Shown here piece after piece: positions 43,501 through 50,251 of a stretch of 64,000 nt of DNA; the first letter of the stretch is position 1, and every line of letters starts with the position of its first letter. The stretch lies in contig JADDOH010001550.1 of the NCBI GenBank assembly GCA_016648135.1, positions 43,615 to 107,614 on the forward strand. Direction: 5' to 3'. The position numbers were made by a program, and so were the translations under genes. Origin of the DNA: Agrypnia vestita. Lineage: Eukaryota; Arthropoda; Insecta; Trichoptera; Phryganeidae. The notes beneath the pieces were generated by a model that worked only from the letters and a program-made list of their open reading frames with translations, ran no database searches and was not told the DNA's origin.

Positions 43501-46137
43501 GTGTCTCTATTACCTAATTATCCCTCTACTTATTTATTACTGAACTACGACTCTACATTTCAAATATAACGAGATAAGAAGATTTTTGGTCAGTGTCTCT
43601 TTTTATCAGAAAGTGGGGACAATAGAGACACTAAACGCAAAATGGATACCACGAACATGAAAAAGGAAGAAAGATACTTTTTCTTAAATAATTTTTGAGT
43701 AAAACTAAAATGTAAAAGAAAACATATCATTTTGTTTGAAAAATATACGAACAATGACAATAAGTAGATATATATTAAAAGGCAAAAGTACACAAAAAAA
43801 CTAGAGTTTAATATATCTTTATTACTTCTTGGATTGAGTTTGTAGATACGCGGCATTTTAGATGAAGGGTTCTGGCATTGTAAATATTCAAAAATGGTTT
43901 TGTTGTCTCTATTTACAAACAGATTGTCTCTATTGACCCTGATGATGTCTCTATTAATCCCGTATAGGATCTCTATTCACCCCCAATGGAGTCTCTATTG
44001 ACCTCGATTTTTTTTCAAAACGAGTCTTTTGATTTAATTTTTCTCAAATTAGAAGAAAATACATTATATTTGTAGTATAGTCGATAAAATTAAGAAAGAG
44101 TAGCTGAGAGACCTAAGGCATTTAGAACGAGTAGGATGGTAAAGAATGATGAAGGAATATATGTATAAGACGGGTGCGTGAAAGCATATACGTATAAGAA
44201 ACAGAGAACGTCCATGAAAAACACGGCGTTCTATCCTTTATAAAACGGCGTGATCTTTTCTAAGTAAAGTGAAGAAAAAAGAAATCTGGGAACTCCGTAG
44301 TCCAATGGGCAATGGGCATGGCATTGGCTTCTCATACCGAAGATTCCGAATCGATTCCGGGTGAGTCAAAATACGTAGGTAGGTACGGGTTTATGAGATT
44401 TTCTCAAGCCTGGGTATTTTTGTAATGTCTGGCTACAGTAATTGGGCCTCGTGACCAGATGTAATATTGATAAAAATATTACTCACAGAGTTGACCGAAA
44501 ATATTTCCATTTTCTTGGTGCTGGGATGGCGCGCCTTGACGGAGACGACGCACACTCCGCAGCCGCCCTCGTGGCACATGGCCTTGGTCCCTCGAAGGTT
44601 GGCATGGTTCCTCAGGAAGTCGTTCAGTGATGTGTCAGCCTCGTTGGACGACACTAGAAAATTGAAAAATTACATTTTCTGAATCCGATTCAGTATAAAG
44701 GAATGGAAAGCTGAATTTTGGCATGGACCTTGATATAATTGTTTAAAATAAAATATTATTCTTCTTCTTCTCCCTCAGCCTCCATCTCTTCACTGCTGGA
44801 TATAGGCCTTTTCCATAACCTTCCATCCTTTCTTGTTATTTGCTAGTTGTGGCCATTTCATCCCCCCCCCCCCCCCCACAGCGGCTTTATCGTCGGCTCA
44901 TCTTTTTTGAGGTCTTCCGACGCCTCTTTTATTTTCCCAAGGTCTTCATTTTGGACAAAATGTTAAAATTCTTCATCTATCCGAGGCATGCTAAACTTTT
45001 TACGCGGATTCACAATATACGTTTTTTTGTAAATACGGGTTATGTCATAACTAGTATTAAAACAATTTACAGATGGATTCCTGCCTTGATAATGAGTCTA
45101 AAATGTTCAAACAACCATGACCTATATCAATAGTTATGGAGAAATGCAATATCAACATTTTCATTTTTTTCAATATTACTGACTTATTTTCTGCAAAAAG
45201 TTAAACTATCATTACAGTAACTTATATCGATTATGAAAAATTCTTTCGCTTCAATATAACTAAGTAAAATGATAAAAACGTTGTAAAAAATCTATTTTCA
45301 ATTTTTTCAATTTCAACGTCCAATGACGTGTACACCGCATTGAGTAGTGCACAAGTGCACACTAGATGTCTCAAATTAGGAGTGCGTCCTATATAATCTC
45401 TATATAATAGAATATATATACAGTAAATTAGGAGTGCGCTCTATATAATCGCTATATAACCTATATAATGGCTGTACCTCCAAAACCGTTACGTGTATCA
45501 AAAAAAAAATACAGAAATTTTTTTATAGAAATTTTAATAAGCTACAATTTGATAGGTATCTAAGCAGTTTTGTCGTAAAACTTACCGTTAACAAGATATT
45601 TACAAAAATACGTATTTTATGATCTTTGATCCCGCGTTAAAAGTTTAACACACCTCGGATCGATGGAGACTTGATATTTTATTTAGAACAATTGTATGTA
45701 TAAAGGTCCAAGCCAAAATTCAACAGACCGGGAATTTTTCCCGGGTCGGATGTCTAACTTGACTGGACTACTCGTGTTTTAACAATTAGCTATACGTTTT
45801 ACATTTACCCTCGATTAATAGAATCAACAAAAAAATACCCCAAAATATGAAATGTACTACCTACTATTTTTTTACTACGTACCTACACATTTTTACCAGT
45901 CTTAAACTATACCTTAGATTATCGACTATATAGTTTACCTTAGGTTTTAGACTACATATTTTATTTTTCCAGCGATACAAACATTTTTTTGGTGGTCAAA
46001 ATTTCAAGCTCATATAATTTTAGATACTAGTAAAAAAGAGTAAAAATAATCTGAAGTCCAGTGACATTTTTATTATAAGTTTATGTTAACTCACCTGTAA
46101 ATGTCTTCCCGTTAATGGAAAATTGAACTTGCGTCAT
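19443..46137 (-). CDS. AOX: Aldehyde oxidase, complete 16-exon gene (gene B)
   Basis: Molybdo-flavoenzyme expected to oxidise aldehydes to carboxylic acids in the cytosol, passing electrons from Moco through two [2Fe-2S] centres to FAD and O2; in moths, family members degrade pheromone and plant aldehydes. Sixteen exons splice at GT/AG sites into one frame of 1,279 aa, the usual family length. Seen in order: first Fe-S cysteines C41, C46, C49, C71; second Fe-S cysteines C110, C113, C145, C147; the FAD motif VAGNTARG near 254-261; the Moco domain with QCSGEA near 562, TQW near 750, GGAYGGK at 778-784, WFRAPG near 893, EMGQG in exon 13, and GEPP with the presumed catalytic Glu at 1221. The GGAYGGK form and the SLAGN motif favour AOX over xanthine dehydrogenase. 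It lies in tandem with genes A and C on the same strand. Introns are swollen by mobile elements. Start chosen at the ATG 14 codons before the first splice, matching gene A. No inactivating lesion seen. Confidence 0.93.
20025..20260 (+). pseudogene. LINE tail remnant (gene B intron 15)
   Basis: Frame [20 protein letters not shown], then after a gap 'AQDRDGW'-like and 'VKALNLP'. Looks like the C-terminal 'G.P..RW.......A.DR..W' region of a LINE RT, heavily decayed. Confidence 0.35.
20405..20518 (-). CDS. AOX: AOX gene B exon 15, catalytic GEPP motif
   Basis: 114 nt. Codes for [20 protein letters not shown] and on to NEWFPI. The Glu of GEPP is the presumed catalytic base. The first ~90 nt on the plus strand differ from gene C exon 15 at a single position. 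Confidence 0.92.
21086..21278 (-). CDS. AOX: AOX gene B exon 14, Moco domain
   Basis: 193 nt, ends in phase 1. Codes for [17 protein letters not shown] and [18 protein letters not shown], conserved in the last third of the family. Confidence 0.92.
21520..21685 (+). pseudogene. LINE tail remnant (gene B intron 13)
   Basis: Plus strand: [20 protein letters not shown] then VQG, where LINE RT C-termini read 'GH..R...d.LEklil.GkveGkr.rGRsp.RW.D'. Ends in '[11 protein letters not shown]'-like decay. Between exons 13 and 14. Confidence 0.5.
21773..22542 (-). CDS. AOX: AOX gene B exon 13, Moco domain core
   Basis: 770 nt, ends in phase 0. Starts [16 protein letters not shown], then [23 protein letters not shown] and [17 protein letters not shown]. 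The GGSITGE segment differs from the more usual GGSxxSE kept by gene C. Confidence 0.93.
22971..23169 (-). CDS. AOX: AOX gene B exon 12, Moco domain
   Basis: 199 nt, ends in phase 1. Ends in NTWFRAPG; the Arg aligns with the substrate-pocket Arg of xanthine dehydrogenase (FRGFG). Confidence 0.92.
23270..23855 (+). repeat. pogo/Tigger-like MITE remnant (gene B intron 11)
   Basis: Many 'attcgaa' steps: 'cctcgttatttcaaaattca', 'attatctcgaaattcaagga', 'cgaattatcggggttaa' and 'gaattactggggttagaatt'. Same family as the TA-flanked CAGTAAAACCCCG elements at 24.9 and 50.25 kb; termini lost. Confidence 0.5.
24672..24855 (-). CDS. AOX: AOX gene B exon 11, Moco loop GGAYGGK
   Basis: 184 nt, ends in phase 0. 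Codes for [16 protein letters not shown], the glycine-rich Moco-contacting loop in its usual insect AOX form, then [16 protein letters not shown]. Confidence 0.93.
24908..25313. mobile_element. pogo/Tigger-like MITE with TA ends (gene B intron 10)
   Basis: TACAGTAAAACCCCGATAAA on the left and CGAAGTTCTACTGTA on the right give inverted CAGTAxAAC ends with TA target duplication. The interior is non-coding 'aattcgaa'-rich DNA. Confidence 0.65.
25339..25735 (+). repeat. pogo/Tigger-like MITE, truncated tandem neighbour
   Basis: 'actgtaaaaccccgataatt' start, colinear with the preceding element through 'ttaatacacaag...' to 'gaattttgaattaacagggt'. Right terminus lost. Confidence 0.5.
26012..26508 (-). 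CDS. AOX: AOX gene B exon 10, Moco domain
   Basis: 497 nt, ends in phase 2. Contains [22 protein letters not shown] and [11 protein letters not shown]. The Gln of TQW corresponds to the Moco-contacting Gln of xanthine oxidase. Same length as gene C exon 10. Confidence 0.93.
27165..27260. repeat. Hairpin (gene B intron 9)
   Basis: 'cacctatcattcaagacaaa' and 'gtttg' face 'caaacaaagctttgtcttga' and 'atgtaaggtg'. Imperfect ~30-bp arms. Confidence 0.4.
27470..27775 (+). mobile_element. LINE 3' end with (GAA) tail (gene B intron 9)
   Basis: Contains 'atgggcggctacagacagtg', 'gtcaccaatccgtctgacaa' and 'ggcctatatccagcagtgga', and ends in (gaa)n at 27755-27772. This 3' tail is common in lepidopteran LINE/RTE-related repeats. 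Its tail stops about 12 bp from the exon 9 donor. Confidence 0.6.
27784..28068 (-). CDS. AOX: AOX gene B exon 9, linker into Moco domain
   Basis: 285 nt, phase 0. Contains [13 protein letters not shown] and [19 protein letters not shown], the entry of the Moco-binding domain. The donor GTTAGT is only about 12 bp from the trinucleotide tail of a LINE end. Confidence 0.92.
28653..28694. repeat. Perfect 42-bp palindrome (gene B intron 8)
   Basis: Half-arm caggtctggctccaccac, then ata|tat, then its exact inverse complement; 21 + 21 bases with no loop. GC-rich arms in AT-rich surroundings. Could extrude as a cruciform. Confidence 0.9.
28674..28960 (+). mobile_element. GC-rich hairpin block, possible LTR fragment
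   Basis: After the palindrome come a 9-bp tandem duplication (ctgcttgga x2, about 28692-28709), an 11-bp perfect inverted repeat (28716-28726/28745-28755) and an 8-bp one (28778-28785/28813-28820), then a poly(A) signal in 'cttcaataaaccagcgag'. TGTGGTGGAG start plus AATAAA resembles an LTR. Inferred only. Confidence 0.35.
29130..29417 (-). CDS. AOX: AOX gene B exon 8, FAD domain C-terminal part
   Basis: 288 nt, phase 0 at both ends. Includes [21 protein letters not shown] and [15 protein letters not shown], the conserved C-terminal end of the FAD (CO-dehydrogenase flavoprotein C) domain. Confidence 0.92.
29640..29915. repeat. Palindromic element, half copy (gene B intron 7)
   Basis: Left arm of the 500-bp family ('ttgataatgagttgaaaatg', 'atagttatggagatatgcaa', 'aaaaccttgcaaaaattg') fused to the end 'aagacaccctgtaca'. 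A more decayed relative lies at about 30395-30640 of intron 6, between exons 6 and 7. Confidence 0.6.
30249..30376 (-). CDS. AOX: AOX gene B exon 7, FAD domain
   Basis: 128 nt, ends in phase 0. Codes for a poorly conserved stretch and then [16 protein letters not shown], where the family has LPPL...SYKIMPRAQNAHA. Acceptor TTACAG, donor GTAAGG. Continues directly into the [10 protein letters not shown] of exon 8. Confidence 0.88.
30640..31949. other. Gene B intron 6, unassigned part
   Basis: AT-rich sequence without recognisable coding or repeat structure apart from a short TA run near 31162. Confidence 0.4.
31950..32052 (-). CDS. AOX: AOX gene B exon 6, FAD domain
   Basis: 103 nt. Codes for [20 protein letters not shown] and on to [15 protein letters not shown] is the AOX counterpart of SLGGN in xanthine dehydrogenase, at the FAD pocket. 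Acceptor TTTCAG, donor GTAAGA. Confidence 0.9.
32255..32400 (+). pseudogene. LINE tail remnant, third copy (gene B intron 5)
   Basis: Plus strand: [20 protein letters not shown], then a stop and 'GEKSVEF'. Matches 'LEDGPVRSFNNRRACMRR' of the 10.3-kb copy. Only ~55 bp from the gene B exon 5 donor. Confidence 0.55.
32455..32678 (-). CDS. AOX: AOX gene B exon 5, FAD domain
   Basis: 224 nt, ends in phase 0. Continues the FAD-binding domain ([20 protein letters not shown], then a TLNEVM stretch that corresponds to TLTELM of the family). Donor GTAAGT. Confidence 0.92.
33195..33425 (+). repeat. Dispersed repeat R3, copy 2 (gene B intron 4)
   Basis: Contains 'agatggcgctgtttatatgc', 'taacacaaa', 'ggtcatttggatcaaccgaa', 'gtgagttcatttatattgta' and 'acattttagattg', aligned in order with 9.9-10.1 kb. 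Confidence 0.45.
34000..34320 (-). repeat. Unclassified dispersed repeat R1, copy 3 (gene B intron 4)
   Basis: Reverse-complement copy of the 1.7/2.0-kb unit including 'aactttggatcgatttttaa' and 'agactcgtggcgacgat', flanked by 'actaacccataaaaaacaag' and 'tatactccctttctc', the same flank sequence as beside copies 1 and 2. Confidence 0.6.
34467..34879 (-). CDS. AOX: AOX gene B exon 4, Fe-S II to start of FAD domain
   Basis: 413 nt. Supplies [12 protein letters not shown], completing C-x2-C-x31-C-x-C of Fe-S II, then the linker, then the start of the FAD domain ending in LVAGNTARG, the loop that contacts FAD. Acceptor TTTCAG, donor GTAAGG. Confidence 0.93.
35473..36235. repeat. pogo/Tigger-like MITE remnant (gene B intron 3)
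   Basis: 'cagtaaaactccgtcaattc' left end, 'gtcggtaattcgtatttcga', interrupted by unrelated DNA (35610-35700) and ending in 'tgcgaagtgatttcttgaaa' also present in the 25-kb and 50-kb copies. Confidence 0.5.
36527..36684 (-). CDS. AOX: AOX gene B exon 3, second Fe-S domain
   Basis: 158 nt. Starts with the fourth cysteine of Fe-S I and includes TTVEGIG and [16 protein letters not shown], the first two cysteines of the four-helix-bundle Fe-S II centre. Splits a Ser codon with exon 4 (AG|C). Confidence 0.92.
36779..37704 (+). mobile_element. pogo-like non-autonomous element carrying a zinc-finger tail
   Basis: Left end 'ggggagaaaggggtaatgag' and right end, read inward, 'gggagaaaggggaatgtgag' are inverted repeats flanked by TA. 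Only the last part of a transposase remains (next entry). About 95 bp upstream of gene B exon 3, in sense opposite to the gene. Confidence 0.6.
37181..37459 (+). pseudogene. Transposase C-terminal PHD-like zinc finger
   Basis: 92 codons: a basic Lys-rich stretch, then [34 protein letters not shown]. This gives C-x2-C, C-x2-C, H-x2-C, C-x2-C spacing, a PHD-like finger found at the C-terminus of many insect pogo/CENP-B-type transposases. No ATG; the DDE domain is missing. Open frame without damage. Confidence 0.6.
37750..38205 (-). mobile_element. mariner remnant with transposase N-terminal HTH
   Basis: The minus strand begins 'taatatcgaacctttatttt' near 38200 and runs into a decayed transposase: [20 protein letters not shown] then [14 protein letters not shown] (about 37910-37802). 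This matches the mariner helix-turn-helix ending 'WhkrFkeGr..veddpRsGRPsts'. The GRPS motif is hit by a stop; the DDD catalytic domain is absent. Confidence 0.68.
38407..38484 (+). repeat. Tandem duplication of 38 bp
   Basis: 'gagcctatttatttatttat' + 'ataaatatattattacag' occurs twice head to tail without differences. Confidence 0.8.
38700..39022 (+). repeat. Dispersed repeat R4, copy 1 (gene B intron 2)
   Basis: Shares with 42.1-42.4 kb 'catagatgacgata', 'ttgaaataagtcagataaat', 'gtggatgctcttagtatgga', 'caggtcgcaagccctgtgg' and 'ccctttgtggacaaaatcca'. Non-coding; type not recognised. Confidence 0.65.
39023..40024. other. Gene B intron 2, unassigned part
   Basis: AT-rich, no domain or clear repeat. 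Intron 2 is 7.8 kb and otherwise filled with the zinc-finger element, mariner, R4, LINE and MITE remnants. The two overlapping frames at 40131-40385, just after it, have no recognised domain either. Confidence 0.4.
40025..40112 (+). repeat. Purine-rich tract with (GGAA)n
   Basis: About 85 bp almost free of pyrimidines, including 'ggaaggaaggaaggaaggaa'. Simple-sequence repeat. Confidence 0.7.
40655..40915. repeat. Palindromic element, half copy (gene B intron 2)
   Basis: Right arm of the 500-bp family: 'tttttattttattcgacttg', 'agtcagaaatattgaaaaa', 'ccataactattgatatta', 'cattttcgactcattatcaa'. The left arm is absent. Confidence 0.6.
41580..41775 (+). pseudogene. LINE C-terminal remnant (gene B intron 2)
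   Basis: Plus strand: [20 protein letters not shown], then a stop, and [20 protein letters not shown] followed by YIIKTFK and a stop. Matches the 'hsYnTR...l..p' and 'lP..ik....FK..lk..l' ends of Jockey/CR1-like RT proteins. Confidence 0.55.
42100..42431 (+). repeat. Dispersed repeat R4, copy 2 (gene B intron 2)
   Basis: Direct repeat of 38.7-39.0 kb, same orientation, about 90% alike over ~270 bp. Ends at the same 'aaaatccagta', which suggests a defined right terminus. Confidence 0.65.
42650..42790. repeat. Short palindromic MITE R2, copy 2 (gene B intron 2)
   Basis: Begins 'gtttgacaggtttgaaatta', then 'atgaattcaatcatttagaa' and the inverse 'ctttctgattatttgaatca'. Same family as the 12.15-kb copy. 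Confidence 0.5.
43895..44010 (+). repeat. Tandem array of 'tctctattgaccc'-type units
   Basis: 'gtctctatt' occurs about every 22-24 bp five times (43901, 43926, 43948, 43970, 43992, approximate), each followed by a variant of 'gaccc'. Related single units at about 43501 and, inverted, about 43620 frame a ~500-bp region. Confidence 0.55.
44285..44460 (+). mobile_element. tRNA-derived SINE, copy 2, next to gene B exon 2 donor
   Basis: Head 'ccgtagtccaatgggcaatg', B-box-like 'gaatcgattccgggtgag', body 'caagcctgggtattttt' and end 'cagtaattgggcctcgtgac'. Ends about 27 bp from the exon 2 splice donor, in antisense to gene B. Confidence 0.62.
44487..44653 (-). CDS. AOX: AOX gene B exon 2, first [2Fe-2S] motif
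   Basis: 167 nt, ends in phase 0. Contains [17 protein letters not shown] followed by CHEGGCGVC, three of the four plant-ferredoxin-type cysteines; the fourth is the first codon of exon 3, giving C-x4-C-x2-C-x21-C. The acceptor is CTAG and the donor is GTGAGT. Confidence 0.93.
44757..44965 (-). mobile_element. LINE 3' end, second copy (gene B intron 1)
   Basis: The minus strand ends 'ggcctatatccagcagtg' + 'aagagatggaggctgagg' + (gaa)n. Upstream part includes a run of about 16 C (44863-44878 on the plus strand) and 'gatgagccgacgataaag'. About 100 bp from the exon 2 acceptor. Confidence 0.6.
45070..45310. repeat. Palindromic element, half copy (gene B intron 1)
   Basis: Left arm of the 500-bp family: 'gattcctgccttgataatga', 'tatcaatagttatggaga', 'ctgacttattttctgcaaaa', ending in 'aaaacgttgtaaaaaatc'. 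Confidence 0.6.
45372..45470 (+). repeat. Direct repeat 'aaattaggagtgcg' x2
   Basis: 'aaattaggagtgcgtcctat' and 'aaattaggagtgcgctctat' about 50 bp apart, each followed by 'ataatc.ctatata'. Confidence 0.6.
46095..46137 (-). CDS. AOX: AOX gene B exon 1 (start codon)
   Basis: Codes for [14 protein letters not shown] plus one base (43 nt, phase 1). The donor GTGAGT follows directly. The INGK motif is the usual opening of the N-terminal ferredoxin-like fold. Length and phase equal those of the gene A first exon. Confidence 0.88.
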
Positions 46138-46718
46138 TTTTATCACAATATAATATTAGAATTAATGAAAGTGTTAAATGTTTCCTCGCTGAAAGCGAGA
46201 TGCACCATGTCTTTTAAAAATTACTTTTCCTATACCAATTTAAATGAAGCTGAAAATTCAAACCTATTTATTTACAAATGGGTCATCCAAATTCTAAGGA
46301 TATTTTAAAGAATCAAAAAATTATTTTTTTCCCTCTTATTACATGTAAAAGCAATGTCTGTTAAGTGGTCGCCTCGAAATAACGCATAAACAGCCACCAT
46401 GTTGACGAGGTTATCTAGTACATGTTACTATTTTCTATTTCGCCAATAACAAATCGAATATTTTTCTTAAGTGATTGGATTGTTGCTGAAATATTAGCAA
46501 CGACCTATTATTTTACATTAGTTCAAAAAAGTCCAGAGACGTTAAACGCACGATGTGGTCGGCCAATTGGTGTCTCCAAAACTAGAAATCACGCTTCCAG
46601 GAAGTTATGATAATTTATAATAATTTGATTGCTTCCCGGCTCGTGTGGCACGTGGTCCAATTATGCTGAAAATAGACATCATCTATGTCCAAAGCATCAG
46701 TCTTGGTATATATATATA

Positions 46719-46749
<31 letters not shown>

Positions 46750-48739
46750 ATGCAGTTCATTAACCATTACGGTGACATTAGCTTCTTTTCCCTCCGAATT
46801 CTTTTATCTATTCTTAAATCTTTTTTTTTTAAATAACAACAGCTGAATGAAAAGACGCTTTAATGTCAGTCAAAGGCACTTTGCTCGCTATTTCCGCAAT
46901 TTTTTCACAATTTTTGTAGAGAATTTTCACATTTTCAATGCGCTGCCCAATCGTGTATCGACAACTTTTCTAAACCGGACCGTTTTTATTTATTAACTAG
47001 CAGTACACCCGTGAAAAATTACGGTACATAATAACAATTAAATAAACTACGTGCTGATTGACGTGTCACACTCGGGCGCCGGGGCCTCACTAGCGGCTAG
47101 TCATCATCAGTGCTACTGTTGTAATTCTAGCTTAATTCCTATTCTTAATATTAGCAGCTAGTCATGATCAGTGTGGTTGTTGTAATTCCTGAGAGTTACG
47201 GACAGACAGACGTTCGAAATTAGAATAGCTGATACTGATAAGTACCTACATCGTTAATGAACTTCGATTATCTACTAAGAAAGCACATTATTCTCATAAA
47301 TAAGGTATTAGGTAATTATATTTCCTATATATCTATACTTTCTTCACTTCATAATATAATTTATTAGAATCTGTTGACATTAAAATTATTGAATAATAAA
47401 ATACTTTTATTATCGAGCTATAAAACATTAATAGAAAATCGACTGTGTTATAGGTATCTAATTTATTTCCAATGTTTACGAAAAAACGTACTAAAAAAAA
47501 TATTTTATGACTGGTCAAAAAAGTTTTTTTTATTTTAAGGGAAATAATAAGTATTTATTATTAATATCTACATTAATCATTTTTGTGCATTCAAATCAGG
47601 AAAGGGGAAACTCTAATTTAGCACCATTTAAAATTTTATTTTCATTTTTTATTTTACCATGTTTAAGTTAGTAATTCTGACTGATAAACTACGCCCGATT
47701 TAAAAAATAAGAATGGATATTATTTAAATCACAACATCGATTCCGAAAAGCGTTTAATTTATTTTCGATATTTTAATTTTAGTATATTAATATCGCATAA
47801 GCAAAAGTACCTATATTTGCATCAAATTTATAAAAGATCGAAATTTCGTAGAATTTTAAGTAACGAGATTACGATGAACTAGTACTTTCACAATTTTCAA
47901 ATATGAATAAATTATTAAAGCACTGTAATAATGTATTTTGTAATTTTGAAAATATGTTTCAAATTATCGCGCGACCTGACCCGCTTGAAAGGTAATATAC
48001 TCGCCAACTGACTGGCGCAAGACGCACGCAACCTTATTTACCAACATTTTTATCCCCACCAAATTCGACAGCAAAACTTTAATAAACAAAAATAGGTATA
48101 TTTGAGATCAGATATTATAAATAACTTACGTTCGTAAGTATATAACTAAAATATAATTTGAAAAGTTGTTTGTGTTTTTTGCGACGTATTTATCCGTAGG
48201 TTAGCCTCTAATTCGAATATAATCTTCCCCTCATTATTTCTTTAAAAAATGTAGTTACATTCGTGTTTTGCCTGTTTTCGTTTAAATAAAGCATAAAGGT
48301 ATGCATTATTTAGGCATAAAAATACGAAATAAACAATTAAATGTTGTTTTTACCTATATTATGTCCTTGCGATACTTAGGTATGGTAAAAATATTTTCTT
48401 CAGCTATTACATCTTTGATTTCTAACATACCTATGCCATTTATGACAGCGAAAAGGCATAAAAAACATAAAATCTCTTAAGACAAAATATGCCTACGACC
48501 TATACGATCCTAAACCCACATTTTATACTTAAAATAACGAAGAAATTGTTGTATTACGAAAAAATCTATCATAGACACTTCCATAAATACCTAATTAAAA
48601 TATGGACAGGTGATTGGTATTCGGTATGCTATGCTGGGTAAAATACATAAAGTACCTATATTAAAATACATGATATTTATGTAGGCAAATCAATACAAAT
48701 TGATATGAGGGTAATGTGTTCTAAATGCAAGTGATCAAT
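46138..48739. other. Upstream region of gene B
   Basis: No gene. No clear TATA/initiator pair was found just above the gene B ATG. Two imperfect copies of 'gctagtcatcatcagtgcta'/'gctagtcatgatcagtgtgg' lie about 65 bp apart (47095-47190). The remainder is AT-rich. Confidence 0.4.
46700..46752 (+). repeat. (TA)n microsatellite
   Basis: About 50 bp of alternating TA broken by two 'atg' steps. Upstream of gene B. Confidence 0.85.
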
Positions 48740-49180
48740 GGTGTAGGTACATTTATTTATTTATATTAAATTTGTATTTATTATAAACATGTCATAAGTA
48801 CATAGTTTCATGAATACAAAAATACATTCACACAATAATAGCGTTTTACTCGACGTAAGTTGACGCTCGTGCTTATGAGAGGAGTAGTAACATCGTATTA
48901 CATGAATATTATTAAAATTATAATAAAGGTGTTAAGAATATCAAGAAACAAAATAAATAAACAAAAAATATCAAGAAACAAATAAATAAATATAGATAAG
49001 CTCATAGAAATTTCAAGAGATTTTTTTGTTGAATTTTTTAAGTTCATTTTTAAATGATTGTCTTTTAATTTTTTTATTTCATCATATAATGAATTGAAAA
49101 TTTTTACTCCTACAAAGAAATAGTGATTTTGCTTTGCGCTTGTTTTATATTTGGGTATTTTTAGGCCCGGTCGCGCCATC
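48740..49180 (-). pseudogene. LINE C-terminal remnant and 3' end
   Basis: Minus frame (48898-49179): IPKYKTSAKQNHYFFVGVKI, FNSLYDEIKKLKDNHLKMNL, KNSTKK. This is the C-terminal 'g.kifN.lp..ik....FK..lk' block of Jockey/CR1-like LINEs, followed by an A/T-rich 3' region. Upstream of gene B. Confidence 0.6.
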
Positions 49181-49312
49181 AGAAGTAAGAGTAAGAGTTA
49201 AGCAAAAAGCGTAGATTTTTACGAAAACGAGTGTTTTGATTGGTGGAGAACGCAAAAATCAATGTTTTTTTCTTAACTCTTACTCTTACTTCTGATGGCG
49301 CAACCGGGCCTT
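49163..49312. mobile_element. Harbinger-like MITE variant with different termini
   Basis: Shares the core 'gtagatttttacgaaaacg' and 'ttgattggtggagaacg' and the outer GGCCCGGT, but its arms read 'cgccatcagaagtaagagta' instead of 'ttgtttcaagttcgatcaaa'. It overlaps the end of a LINE remnant. Confidence 0.6.
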
Positions 49313-49469
49313 AGATTAAGGAATGCTCTTGTGGACCTAGAAGTTAGAATCCATTTTCGCGATACCATGATTAACTTTATGTCGAATTTTGAAACTGGAC
49401 TTGAAACTACACCCCATATAAGATCCAATTAGTTCAAGATTTAAAACTCGGTGATTGAATTTCATGAAA

Positions 49470-49760
49470 AAGATTCTTTGAGACAATGTTCGAGCGTTCA
49501 CAACAACATTTCAAGAACATTTTATTCTCCGACGAAGCCCATTTTCATTTGAACGGGTATGTTAACAAGCAGAATTGCAGATTCTGAAACAGGTAGAATC
49601 CAAAACTCAAATATCACAGGCTTCTTCTGACAGTTTGGGTGGCTTATCGGTTCCAATTTCTTAGGTTTGTACCAACGTAGGTGCCAGATTCGAGGAATGG
49701 AAAGGAAGATGCACATTAGTCGACATTATTTTAAAGACAAAATTTTTCCATTTAAGTATG
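49470..49760 (+). pseudogene. Tc1/mariner transposase fragment
   Basis: Plus strand: ILFSDEAHFHLNGYVNKQNC, RF, then decayed 'TVWVAY' and 'RHYFKDKIFP'-like pieces with stops. '(F/W)SDEaHFhlnG.vNkqN.r.W' is the second-aspartate block of Tc1/mariner-type transposases. Region upstream of the block not found. Confidence 0.65.
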
Positions 49761-50251
49761 TTTTTTAGTTATGCGTTTCAGACAATGTTTATTATCATAC
49801 GACCTGCAGTTTTTTAAATCAAATTTTCAAAAGTGCAAAAATGTGCCCCTGTGTCATAGGTACAGAACAATGTATGACTCTTACGTTTTATTATTATCAT
49901 CACACATTTTAATTTCCATTAAGATGAAGATTAGAGGAGGGAAGGCCTACATATCTTCCCTCCCTATTCAATTCTTTTTTTTCGTTCGTCTATCTTTCTA
50001 ATTTTTTAATTTTCCAACTACTAACTTTTATTAGTCTCTCTACGTCTTATTTGAGTTATTAATGTTTAGAGGGAAAGTGCCTTCACTGTTTTAATTTTCT
50101 TTTAACATGTTTTATTTCATTAAATTGAATTTTTCAATACCCTCTAGCACTAGTTGGTATGGTATACCTATTGTAATCTAAAGAAAAAAATTAATCAGTT
50201 TATTTTTTTTGTTGTATTATTGATTCTCATCAACAATATGTTAATGCGCTA

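Noticed and set aside
19443..46137. Reading gene B as xanthine dehydrogenase
   Set aside because: GGAYGGK, WFRAPG and SLAGN replace the xanthine dehydrogenase motifs (GGGFGGK, FRGFGGPQ, SLGGN), and CHEGGCGVC replaces CGEGGCGAC, all pointing to AOX.
47095..47190. Possible hammerhead around catcatcag
   Set aside because: Only the CTGATGA-like string on the minus strand; no stem II or GAAA.
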